64,000 nucleotides of DNA from assembly GCA_023228425.1 (NCBI GenBank), contig JALOBE010000011.1:21177-85176 (forward strand), written 5' to 3'. This document shows positions 26,731 to 33,979 of this stretch, one piece after another (positions within the stretch are counted from its first letter, which is position 1; each line of letters opens with the position of its first letter). The stretch comes from Syntrophales bacterium. GTDB lineage: Bacteria > Desulfobacterota > Syntrophia > Syntrophales > UBA2210. Made by a program: the position numbers and the translations under genes. The notes beneath the pieces are model-generated. The model ran no database searches. It was given only the letters and a program-made list of their open reading frames with translations, and was not told the origin of the DNA.

Positions 26731-28503
26731 ATGGATGGCCTCATAGGGGGAAGAGTGATTTCGGTTAACGGCCCCATCGTCAAAGCCGTGGGCATGAGGG
26801 GCATCAAAATGTTCGATATCGCCGAGGTGGGGCCCGAACGGCTCATCGGAGAAGTCATACGGCTTCTCGGGGAAGTAGCCCTGATCCAGGTGTACGAAGA
26901 CAACACGGGGCTCAAACCGGGGGACGAGGTGGTTTCCGAGGGCAGGCCGCTGTCAGTCCTTCTGGGTCCGGGGCTTATTGCGAGTATTTATGACGGCATA
27001 CAGAGGCCGCTTGTGGGCATTGCCGACCTGTGCGGCAGCTACATTGAAAAGGGTATAAAACTGTCCGCCCTGGATACAAACAGGAAATGGAAATTCATCC
27101 CCTCCGTAACCGCCGGGACAACGCTGCGGGAAGGGCACGTCATCGGTGAGATACAGGAAAGTTACCTCATAACACACCGTGTAGTCCTTCCGCCCGGTCT
27201 TTCGGGTACGCTCACCGGCATCGCTGAAGCCGGGGAATACACCATCGAGGACGTAGTTTACAGGATGGAGACCTCCAGGGGCACATACGAGGGGAAGCTT
27301 GCCGGGTACTGGCCCGTACGGACCCCCCGACCGGTGAAGCAGAAGAAGAACCCAAACATTCCGCTGGTGACGGGCCAGCGGATCATCGACACTTTTTTCC
27401 CCATCGCCCGGGGCGGAACGGCGGCCATTCCCGGTGGCTTCGGAACGGGAAAGACCATGACCCAGCACGCCCTGGCAAAGTGGTGCAATGCCGATATCAT
27501 TGTCTACATCGGCTGCGGCGAGCGGGGGAACGAGATGACCGACGTTCTCACGGAATTTCCCAACCTCATCGACGAACGGAACGGACGCCCCCTGATCGAG
27601 CGGACCGTCATGATCGCCAACACATCGAACATGCCGGTTCCCGCCCGGGAGGTAAGTATCTACACGGGCGTCACCATCGCCGAATACTACCGCGACATGG
27701 GGTACAGCGTGGCCATCATGGCCGATTCAACGTCACGGTGGGCCGAGGCCCTGCGGGAACTTTCGAGCAGGCTGGGCGATATGCCCGCAGAAGAAGGATT
27801 CCCGCCTTATCTCGCCACGCGGCTCGCTGAATTTTACGAGCGGGCGGGCCTGGTGGAAACACTGTCGGGAGCCGACGGCGACATCACGATCATTGGCGCC
27901 GTTTCACCGCCGGGGGGTGATTTTTCCGAGCCCGTCACCCAGCATACATCGCGATTCGTGCGGTGCTTCTGGGCCCTGGACAAGACGCTCGCCGACGCGC
28001 GCCACTATCCGTCCATCAGCTGGATAGACAGCTATACGGAGTACCTCCACGACATAGAAAGCTGGTGGAAGAACCTGGACAGCCAGTGGCTTGCCGTTCG
28101 CAACGCAGCCATGAATATTCTGCTCGAAGACAACCGGCTCCAACAGTTGGTCAAGCTCGTGGGGGCCGACGCCCTGCCGACAACCCAGCAGTTCACCCTG
28201 TACGTGGCCGAAATGATCAAGAACGCTTTTCTGCAGCAAAATTCCTTCGATCCCGTGGACAAATACTGCAGTCCCGAGAAACAACTGAAAATTCTGAAGA
28301 TGCTGGTCGCCTTCTACGAGCGGGGGATGCAACTGGTACAGGCCGGTCTTGTTCTTAAGGACATTACCGACCTCGAAGCGGTTACCGGGATGGTGCGCCT
28401 GAAGTCGGAGATACCGAACAAGGAGACCGAACTGATAGACGATTATCATGAACGCCTCATGAAAGAGGTTGAATCGCTCAAAGAACTGGTTCTGGGGGTG
28501 TGA
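26731..28503 (+). CDS. ntpA: V-type ATPase catalytic subunit A
   Basis: This is the catalytic head subunit, 590 residues, full length, with the bulge domain (residues about 110-200) that distinguishes A from F1 beta. Walker A reads GGFGTGKT at 235-242, where GPFGSGKT is more usual. GCGERGNEMTDVL and M-A-D-S-T-S-R-W-A-E-A follow. It is separated from subunit B by 2 bp. Confidence 0.97.
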   Translation: MDGLIGGRVISVNGPIVKAVGMRGIKMFDIAEVGPERLIGEVIRLLGEVALIQVYEDNTGLKPGDEVVSEGRPLSVLLGPGLIASIYDGIQRPLVGIADLCGSYIEKGIKLSALDTNRKWKFIPSVTAGTTLREGHVIGEIQESYLITHRVVLPPGLSGTLTGIAEAGEYTIEDVVYRMETSRGTYEGKLAGYWPVRTPRPVKQKKNPNIPLVTGQRIIDTFFPIARGGTAAIPGGFGTGKTMTQHALAKWCNADIIVYIGCGERGNEMTDVLTEFPNLIDERNGRPLIERTVMIANTSNMPVPAREVSIYTGVTIAEYYRDMGYSVAIMADSTSRWAEALRELSSRLGDMPAEEGFPPYLATRLAEFYERAGLVETLSGADGDITIIGAVSPPGGDFSEPVTQHTSRFVRCFWALDKTLADARHYPSISWIDSYTEYLHDIESWWKNLDSQWLAVRNAAMNILLEDNRLQQLVKLVGADALPTTQQFTLYVAEMIKNAFLQQNSFDPVDKYCSPEKQLKILKMLVAFYERGMQLVQAGLVLKDITDLEAVTGMVRLKSEIPNKETELIDDYHERLMKEVESLKELVLGV

Positions 28504-28505
28504 TC

Positions 28506-29891
28506 ATGTCCTTCGAAATCGAATACACGAGAATAGCGGGAATCTCGGGGCCGCTGATCTTTGTCCAGGGGGTAAAGGGGGTCGGCCTCGGAGAGATTGT
28601 CGAGATTCGGGACGGATCGACACTGCGAGTTGGCGAGACACTGGAAGTCGATGAAGACAAGGCGGTGGTCCAGGTCTTTGAAGGTACGAGCGGACTGGCC
28701 CTGGAGGGCATGCGCGTCTCCTTCGTCGGGCGCGCCCAGGAAATACCCGTTGACCGGGCCATGCTGGGACGGGTCTTCGATGGGCTGGGACGCCCCATTG
28801 ACGGGTATCCCCAGGTGGTGACCGACCGGCGCATGAACGTGAACGGGCTGCCCGTCAACCCCTGGAGCCGGGAATACCCCAGGGATTTCATACAGACGGG
28901 CATTTCCGCCATCGATGGCATGAACACCCTGATCAGGGGACAGAAACTGCCCATATTCTCCGGTAGCGGTATGCCCCATAACCTCATCGCCGCCCAGATA
29001 GCCCGGCAGGCCATGATCCTCACCGAAGAAGAGGAATTTACCGTCATTTTCGCCGCCATGGGGGTCAAGTTCGACGTGGCCCGGTTTTTCATAAACTCCC
29101 TGGAGGAATCGGGGGTTCTCACCCACTCGGCAATATTTCTGAGTCTCGCCGACGCTCCTTCGATCGAGCGGCTCGTGACGCCCCGGGTGGCGCTGACCCT
29201 GGCCGAGCACCTGGCCTTTGACGAGGGGATGCACGTCCTGGTCATCCTCACGGATATGACCAACTATTGCGAATCCCTCCGGGAGCTTTCCAGCTCCCGG
29301 GGCGAAATTCCCTCCCGCAAAGGGTACCCGGGGTATCTCTACAGCGACCTGGCCTCCATTTACGAACGGGCCGGCAGGCTCAAGGGTTTTAATGGATCCA
29401 TAACTCAGATGCCCATATTGAGCATGCCCAGCGATGACATTTCCCACCCTGTGCCGGACCTGACGGGCTACATCACGGAGGGACAGATCGTTCTGGAGCG
29501 GGAGCTCTTCAATCGCGGTATTTACCCGCCCATCGCGGGGCTTCCCTCGCTGTCGAGGCTGATGAAAGACGGTATCGGCGAAGGGCGGACCCGGGGTGAC
29601 CACGCGCAGGTGGCGGCACAGCTCTTCGCCAGTTACGCCAAGGTCAAGCGCATACGGTCCCTGGCGGCGATCGTCGGGGAAGAGGAACTGTCCGAACTCG
29701 ACAAGACCTATCTTACCTTCGGCGTTGCCTTTGAAGATGAGTTTCTCCGGCAGGGAGAGTTTGAAAACAGGACTGTCGAGCAGACCCTCGAGATGGGCTG
29801 GCGGATGCTGTCGTACCTGCCTCAGGAAGAGCTGTACCGCATCAGCCGCGAGGATATACAGCGATACTACATTGCTGAAGGCAAGGGATAA
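28506..29891 (+). CDS. ntpB: V-type ATPase subunit B
   Basis: This is the non-catalytic head subunit, 461 residues, with Y-T-R-I-A-G-I-S-G-P at the start, P-I-F-S-G-S-G-M-P-H-N and S-S-R-G-E-I-P-S-R-K-G-Y-P-G-Y. It lacks a classical Walker A, as expected. The ATG at 28506 is chosen over the GTG at 28500, which overlaps the end of subunit A. Confidence 0.97.
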   Translation: MSFEIEYTRIAGISGPLIFVQGVKGVGLGEIVEIRDGSTLRVGETLEVDEDKAVVQVFEGTSGLALEGMRVSFVGRAQEIPVDRAMLGRVFDGLGRPIDGYPQVVTDRRMNVNGLPVNPWSREYPRDFIQTGISAIDGMNTLIRGQKLPIFSGSGMPHNLIAAQIARQAMILTEEEEFTVIFAAMGVKFDVARFFINSLEESGVLTHSAIFLSLADAPSIERLVTPRVALTLAEHLAFDEGMHVLVILTDMTNYCESLRELSSSRGEIPSRKGYPGYLYSDLASIYERAGRLKGFNGSITQMPILSMPSDDISHPVPDLTGYITEGQIVLERELFNRGIYPPIAGLPSLSRLMKDGIGEGRTRGDHAQVAAQLFASYAKVKRIRSLAAIVGEEELSELDKTYLTFGVAFEDEFLRQGEFENRTVEQTLEMGWRMLSYLPQEELYRISREDIQRYYIAEGKG

Positions 29892-29893
29892 GA

Positions 29894-30523
29894 ATGCCGC
29901 ACCTGGAACTTCCACCGACCAAATCGTCACTGCGAAAAATCAAGGACGAACTCACCTTCGCCTACGAAGGATACGACCTGCTGAACCAGAAGCGGGAGGT
30001 TCTGGTAATCGAGATCATGAAACGCGTGGGAGAAGCCCGGCGCATCGAGGCGGAACTGGCGGACGTTCTCGGTTCGTTCTACGGAGCCTACCGCCTGGCC
30101 GCCGTTGACATGGGTTCAGACGTCCTGACGCTGCAGAGCAGTTCCGAAAAAAGGAGCTACTACCTTCGGATGGAATCGACCCGACTCATGGGCCTTCGGC
30201 TTCCGAAAATCACTATCAGGGAAAAGAAGCTGCCCGTAGCCCACACTGTTCCGCAGTCAACCGCTTCCTACGACGAAGCGAAAAAGAAATCAATCAGGGC
30301 ACTTCGGATACTTTCCGAGTACGCCGCCATCGCCCGGGTCATCATTCTGCTTTCCCGGGAACTCAAGAAGGTCCAGCGCCGGGTCAATGCCCTGGAGAAA
30401 ATCTTCATACCCCAGCATGAAGAAGCGAAGGTCTACATCACCGGAAGAATCGAAGAGATGGAGCGGGAGGAGGTTTTCGTCAAGAAGCTCATCCGGCAGC
30501 GTCATGAAGAGGCGGGTGCCTGA
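29894..30523 (+). CDS. ntpD: V-type ATPase subunit D (central shaft)
   Basis: This central rotor shaft of V1 has 209 residues and long N- and C-terminal helices with the family opening P-T-K-S-S-L-R-K-I-K-D-E-L and a C-terminal R-R-V-N-A-L-E-K-I-F-I-P. It ends the operon, and a strong terminator follows 29 bp later. With it all nine V/A-ATPase subunits are present. Confidence 0.95.
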   Translation: MPHLELPPTKSSLRKIKDELTFAYEGYDLLNQKREVLVIEIMKRVGEARRIEAELADVLGSFYGAYRLAAVDMGSDVLTLQSSSEKRSYYLRMESTRLMGLRLPKITIREKKLPVAHTVPQSTASYDEAKKKSIRALRILSEYAAIARVIILLSRELKKVQRRVNALEKIFIPQHEEAKVYITGRIEEMEREEVFVKKLIRQRHEEAGA

Positions 30524-30552
30524 ACCCGCTTTCGACACGGAACGTTTTCCGA

Positions 30553-30581
30553 GGCGGCCCCCGGGGGCCGCCCTTTTTTTT
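30553..30581 (+). terminator. Intrinsic terminator of the V-ATPase operon
   Basis: A perfect 20-bp palindrome (GGCGGCCCCC with GGGGGCCGCC, 30553-30572) is followed by C and eight T. It reads in the plus direction and directly abuts the next promoter. Confidence 0.93.
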
Positions 30582-30608
30582 GACAAAGCCCCCGGTGGAC
30601 ACTATATT
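30580..30608 (+). promoter_or_regulatory. Strong sigma70-type promoter for the radical SAM operon
   Basis: The exact consensus TTGACA (30580-30585), a 17-bp spacer and TATATT (30603-30608) lie 57 bp before the radical SAM start. The -35 box begins in the T-run of the preceding terminator. Confidence 0.8.
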
Positions 30609-30665
30609 AGGCCCTGATCAATACGGAACTTCCTGACTGAAAAAAAGGAAAAAGGAAATGTCCCC

Positions 30666-31760
30666 ATGATGCCGGATTCGACTATACAAAAACTCGGAAC
30701 GCTCACCTTCGATGTGGGCGTGTACCGCCCGCCCAGTGAAGGCGGAAGCTCTTCATTGCTCCTCAGGGTCTCCAGGAACTGTCCCTGGAACAAGTGTACA
30801 TTCTGTGAAATGTATAAAAACCATACCTTTGAGTACCGTCCGGTGGAGCATATCAAGGCCGATATTGACGCCGTGCGCGAAATGGCGGACGACATCCGGT
30901 CGATTTCGTGGAAACTTGGTTTCGGCGGCAGGATCACCCGGGACGTGGGTGCCGCCATTGTGCGGGCCGATCCGTCGCTGAACGGAAACCACTGTTTCAT
31001 CATCGTGTTCAACTGGCTCTACTCGGGAGGCAAAACGGTTTTCCTCCAGGACGCGAACAGTGTCATCATGCGTCCCCCGGAGCTTGTCGACGTACTCGTT
31101 CACCTGAGAAAACAATTGCCTTGGGTGTCCCGCGTCACCAGCTACGCCCGCTCCAAAACGCTGGCCCAGAGAAAACCGGAAGACCTGAAAAACATCCGCA
31201 TGGCTGGTCTCGACCGCCTTCACGTGGGACTTGAAACGGGAGACGACGAGCTGCTGGGTCTCATCCGAAAGGGGGTCACCGGCGAGGAACAGATCAAGGG
31301 GGGCAGGCAGGCCGTTGAAGCGGGGTTCCAGCTTTCCGAATACTGGATGCCCGACCTGGGAGGACGCGAGCGCTGGAAGCAGCATGCCGAAAACACGGCC
31401 CGCGTTCTGACGGCCATTAACCCCCACTATATCCGTTCGCGCCCCTTGGTTCCCCGGCCCGGTACGCCCCTGTACGACGACTACAAGGCGGGCAGGCTGA
31501 CCCTCTCGTCGCCCCACGAACGGCTGGAAGAGTTGAAGGTGATGGTCGAGGGGCTTGACGTGACATCGAGGGTCTGCTTCGATCATGCCATGAACTCCTG
31601 GATCGACGGCAGGGGAGGGCTTCTCTTTACCCAGGACTACGAGGGATACCGCTTTCCCGAAGAAAAGCAGCAGGTGCTCGATCTCATTGCCCAGGGACAA
31701 GCCGTGGACGAATCGTGGCACATGCATGCCCGGGACATGCTTCGAAGGGCCTCGCTGTGA
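30666..31760 (+). CDS. Radical SAM protein
   Basis: This 364-residue protein has the radical SAM cluster motif CxxxxCxxC as C-P-W-N-K-C-T-F-C (residues 39-47), then R-L-H-V-G-L-E-T-G-D-D and S-R-P-L-V-P-R-P-G-T-P-L. It has the layout of Elp3/HemN-like subfamilies but no substrate domain I recognise. The ATG follows a run of aaggaaaaagga. It is the first gene of a three-gene operon with a HAD hydrolase and a HisF-like enzyme. The substrate is unknown. Confidence 0.85.
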   Translation: MMPDSTIQKLGTLTFDVGVYRPPSEGGSSSLLLRVSRNCPWNKCTFCEMYKNHTFEYRPVEHIKADIDAVREMADDIRSISWKLGFGGRITRDVGAAIVRADPSLNGNHCFIIVFNWLYSGGKTVFLQDANSVIMRPPELVDVLVHLRKQLPWVSRVTSYARSKTLAQRKPEDLKNIRMAGLDRLHVGLETGDDELLGLIRKGVTGEEQIKGGRQAVEAGFQLSEYWMPDLGGRERWKQHAENTARVLTAINPHYIRSRPLVPRPGTPLYDDYKAGRLTLSSPHERLEELKVMVEGLDVTSRVCFDHAMNSWIDGRGGLLFTQDYEGYRFPEEKQQVLDLIAQGQAVDESWHMHARDMLRRASL

Positions 31761-31777
31761 GCGGCGGGGTAACATCC

Positions 31778-32443
31778 ATGGGCAACGCGGGGATCGCCGC
31801 GGTTCTGTTCGACTACGGAGGGGTCATTGCCGAGGAAGGATTCGTCGGAGGACTGACGGCTCTGGCGGACACCGGCGGCCTGGACAGGGATTTTTTCATC
31901 GACGCCGCCTTCGATCTGGTGGCATCCACGGGATACCTCACGGGCCGTGCCGATGAGGCCGCTTTCTGGAAGGCCCTGCGGGAAAAAACCGGTATCGCGG
32001 GGACCGATGAGTGCCTGCGCCGGGAAATCCTGGCGCGCTTTGTACTGCGTCCATGGGTTCTGGATCTGGCCGATGATCTCGGGTCCCTGGACCTGACAGT
32101 GGGAATTCTCAGCGATCAGACCGACTGGCTTGACCGGCTCGATGCCCGGGACGGGTTTTTCCGGCACTTCGACTATGTTTCCAACAGTTTTCACCTGGGT
32201 CTCAGCAAGCGGGACGGTGAGGTTTTTGTTGAAACGGCGCGCCGCCTGGACATTCCGGGGGAATGTATATGCCTGATTGACGACAACGAGGGAAATTGCG
32301 GGCGGGCCCGGGAATGCGGGTGGCATGCCATTGCATACCGGACTGGCGGGCAGGTGCTTCGAGAACTCAAGGAACTTGTTTCCGGCCTGGACCTGTCCCG
32401 ATACGGCGGGGTCACAGCCGACGAGGGCGAGGCGGGGAGGTGA
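31778..32443 (+). CDS. HAD-like hydrolase
   Basis: This 221-residue HAD-superfamily protein has motif I L-F-D-Y-G-G-V (nucleophile Asp, with Gly where DxD phosphatases carry the second Asp, as in the YihX-like branch). Motif II is L-S-D-Q-T, a Lys in L-G-L-S-K-R-D follows, and motif IV is I-D-D-N-E-G-N. It probably acts as a phosphatase or other hydrolase on a small metabolite. The start is the ATG at 31778. A GTG at 31757 overlapping the previous stop is an alternative. The stop lies two bases before the HisF-like start. Confidence 0.82.
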   Translation: MGNAGIAAVLFDYGGVIAEEGFVGGLTALADTGGLDRDFFIDAAFDLVASTGYLTGRADEAAFWKALREKTGIAGTDECLRREILARFVLRPWVLDLADDLGSLDLTVGILSDQTDWLDRLDARDGFFRHFDYVSNSFHLGLSKRDGEVFVETARRLDIPGECICLIDDNEGNCGRARECGWHAIAYRTGGQVLRELKELVSGLDLSRYGGVTADEGEAGR

Positions 32444-32445
32444 AC

Positions 32446-33258
32446 ATGGCCATGGAACAGAAAAAGACGGCGATACGTCCGGTGACCATTATGCCCTGTC
32501 TCGACATGAAAGACGGTCGCGTCGTCAAGGGGATCCACTTTGTGGGGTTGAGGGATGCCGGTGATCCCGTGGAAGGCGCCGCCTTCTATCAGGCCGAGGG
32601 GGCGGACGAGCTGGCCATGCTGGACATAGCGGCCACTCTCGAGAACCGCGGGACACGCCTGGAGTGGGTACGGGCTGTTTCTTCAGTCATCGACATTCCC
32701 CTGACCGTCGGGGGAGGCATATCGTCTCCGGAGGACATGGAACTCACCTTCGAAGCCGGCGCCGACAGGGTTTCCGTCAACAGCGCCGTCGTAAAACGTC
32801 CCGACCTGATCGACGAAGCATCGAGACGGTTCGGTTCCGGGCGTATCGTCGTGGCCGTCGATGCCCGCCGCAACGGCGCCATGCCCTCCGGGTTCGAGCT
32901 GGTGACTTCCGGCGGGACGCAACCGACGGGTATCGATGCAGTCCAGTGGGCCCGGCAATGCCAGGACCGTGGCGCCGGTGTCATTCTTCCCACCAGCATG
33001 GACGGAGACGGAACACGGGAGGGGTACGACATCCCGCTTACACGGGCCATTTCAAGCGCCCTGACGGTTCCCGTCATCGCCTCGGGCGGCGCGGGGAAAC
33101 TGGAGGATTTCTACGAAGCGGTAACGGAAGGGGGCGCCCGGATTCTCCTGGCCGCCTCTGTTTTTCATTACCGGGTCATCGGTATCGGTCAGGTGAAGGA
33201 ATACCTGATGGAACGCGGAATAGACCTGCTCCATCCCCCGTCTGTTCACAAACGGTGA
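32446..33258 (+). CDS. hisF: HisF-like imidazole glycerol phosphate synthase cyclase
   Basis: This (beta/alpha)8 barrel of 270 residues is closely like HisF. It has both catalytic Asp positions (P-C-L-D-M-K-D-G-R near the start and V-A-V-D-A in the middle) and the phosphate sites G-G-G-I and A-S-G-G-A-G. The usual L-L-T-S-M-D-R-D-G-T reads L-P-T-S-M-D-G-D-G-T. The ATG at 32446 follows ggggagg. No hisH or other his genes are nearby, and the neighbours are radical SAM and HAD genes, so either a dispersed histidine gene or a repurposed cyclase is possible. Confidence 0.82.
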   Translation: MAMEQKKTAIRPVTIMPCLDMKDGRVVKGIHFVGLRDAGDPVEGAAFYQAEGADELAMLDIAATLENRGTRLEWVRAVSSVIDIPLTVGGGISSPEDMELTFEAGADRVSVNSAVVKRPDLIDEASRRFGSGRIVVAVDARRNGAMPSGFELVTSGGTQPTGIDAVQWARQCQDRGAGVILPTSMDGDGTREGYDIPLTRAISSALTVPVIASGGAGKLEDFYEAVTEGGARILLAASVFHYRVIGIGQVKEYLMERGIDLLHPPSVHKR

Positions 33259-33561
33259 CCCCCGTCCGTACTCCACACGCTGTCCTCGAAGCAGAACGGA
33301 GCCGAATTTCCCGGGCAGAAACACGAGCCTCCGATCGTCGGGTTTCCCGCCGGGCATGAAATCCCTTTTATGCTTCTTTCCGTTCCTTCCAGCGTGGACG
33401 TCGGGATCATTGTCGCCGGCGGCCTCTGTGGACCGGATCGCGCGCCGGGAGTGCTCCGACAAAGCCCGTGCCGCCGGTCATGAACACGTTTGCCTGTTTC
33501 AGTCCTCCTTTTTCCTTCCTGTATACCCTTTGGAAAGGCGCCGTCAATGAAAGACCCGCCC
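33259..33561. other. Intergenic region left of the defence island
   Basis: Apart from the SDR-like stub on the minus strand, no gene is supported. Frames on the plus strand are not protein-like. No clear terminator for the HisF-like gene was seen. Confidence 0.4.
33407..33502 (-). pseudogene. Remnant of an NAD-dependent epimerase/dehydratase
   Basis: On the minus strand a good ribosome-binding site (aaggagga) is followed by a frame reading K-Q-A-N-V-F-M-T-G-G-T-G-F-V-G-A. This matches the beta1-loop-alpha1 dinucleotide-binding start of SDR-type epimerases (TGGTGFVG). The likely start codon is now CTG, and the frame stops after about 31 codons. No further domain sequence was found downstream. 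It looks like the stub of a gene lost next to the island's left edge. The call rests on one short motif. Confidence 0.35.
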
Positions 33562-33577
33562 TGAGGCACTATTTCAT
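33562..33577 (+). repeat. Left 16-bp direct repeat flanking the defence island
   Basis: TGAGGCACTATTTCAT occurs here and again in the same orientation at 49310-49325, just outside both ends of the defence operon. It may be an attachment-site core, a target duplication, or a remnant of an insertion-sequence end. No integrase gene lies between the copies. Confidence 0.7.
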
Positions 33578-33582
33578 GTTAG

Positions 33583-33656
33583 CAACAAACCGGATAAACA
33601 GTTTGACATTTGGCATCAGTTTGATATATTGTAACCCTGTTTGTCTTGGTTTGTTG
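33583..33656. promoter_or_regulatory. Inverted repeat around the island promoter (candidate operator)
   Basis: CAACAAACC (33583-33591) and GGTTTGTTG (33648-33656) are perfect 9-bp inverted repeats flanking the promoter. Inside are two direct 11-mers, CAGTTTGACAT (33599-33609) and CAGTTTGATAT (33618-33628), spaced 19 bp apart and overlapping the -35 and -10 boxes. Such sites would suit autoregulation by the small HTH protein encoded next. Confidence 0.5.
33603..33630 (+). promoter_or_regulatory. Promoter of the defence operon
   Basis: TTGACA (33603-33608), a 16-bp spacer and TATATT (33625-33630) lie about 125 bp before the HTH gene. No other strong promoter was seen inside the island, whose genes overlap or nearly touch. 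Confidence 0.7.
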
Positions 33657-33757
33657 GGATGCAAGCAACGAGGACTGGAACGTGGGACACCGATCAACCA
33701 AAAGAAAGATGCTGTTGGGAGGCAACCGATGAAGCAAACAGTGAGCGAGGTCGAATG

Positions 33758-33979
33758 ATGGAAGACCGATGGCTTTCAGTAGATGAGATTGCCGGCCATC
33801 TCGGTATCAAGCGGGACACGGTCTACAAGTGGATCAGTGAACGGCAGATGCCGGGCCACAAGATCGGTCGGCTTTGGAAATTCAACCAGCGAGAAGTTGA
33901 CAAGTGGGTGAGAAGCGGTGGTGCGAACACTTCTCCGCCGGAAAATGAACAATCTAAAATCAGACAACGAGAATCCTGA
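33758..33979 (+). CDS. Excisionase/MerR-type small HTH protein
   Basis: This 73-residue DNA-binding protein of the HTH_17/excisionase type has W-L-S-V-D-E-I-A-G-H-L-G-I at its start, the recognition helix region D-T-V-Y-K-W-I and the wing P-G-H-K-I-G-R-L-W-K-F. The ATG at 33758 is placed 7 nt after gagg, and an ATG three bases earlier is possible. It opens the defence operon and overlaps the helicase start by one base. It probably regulates the operon, though proteins of this fold also direct excision. Confidence 0.85.
   Translation: MEDRWLSVDEIAGHLGIKRDTVYKWISERQMPGHKIGRLWKFNQREVDKWVRSGGANTSPPENEQSKIRQRES

Noticed and set aside
28446..29930. A 494-codon open frame antisense to the V-ATPase B gene
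   Set aside because: It covers a certain gene on the other strand and has no protein family features.
33562..33577. The island boundary as a tRNA attachment site
   Set aside because: No tRNA cloverleaf or CCA end was found next to either repeat, and no integrase gene is present.
33468..33758. A 96-codon plus-strand frame across the island's left edge
   Set aside because: It runs through the repeat and promoter, has no family likeness, and its start lacks a ribosome-binding site.
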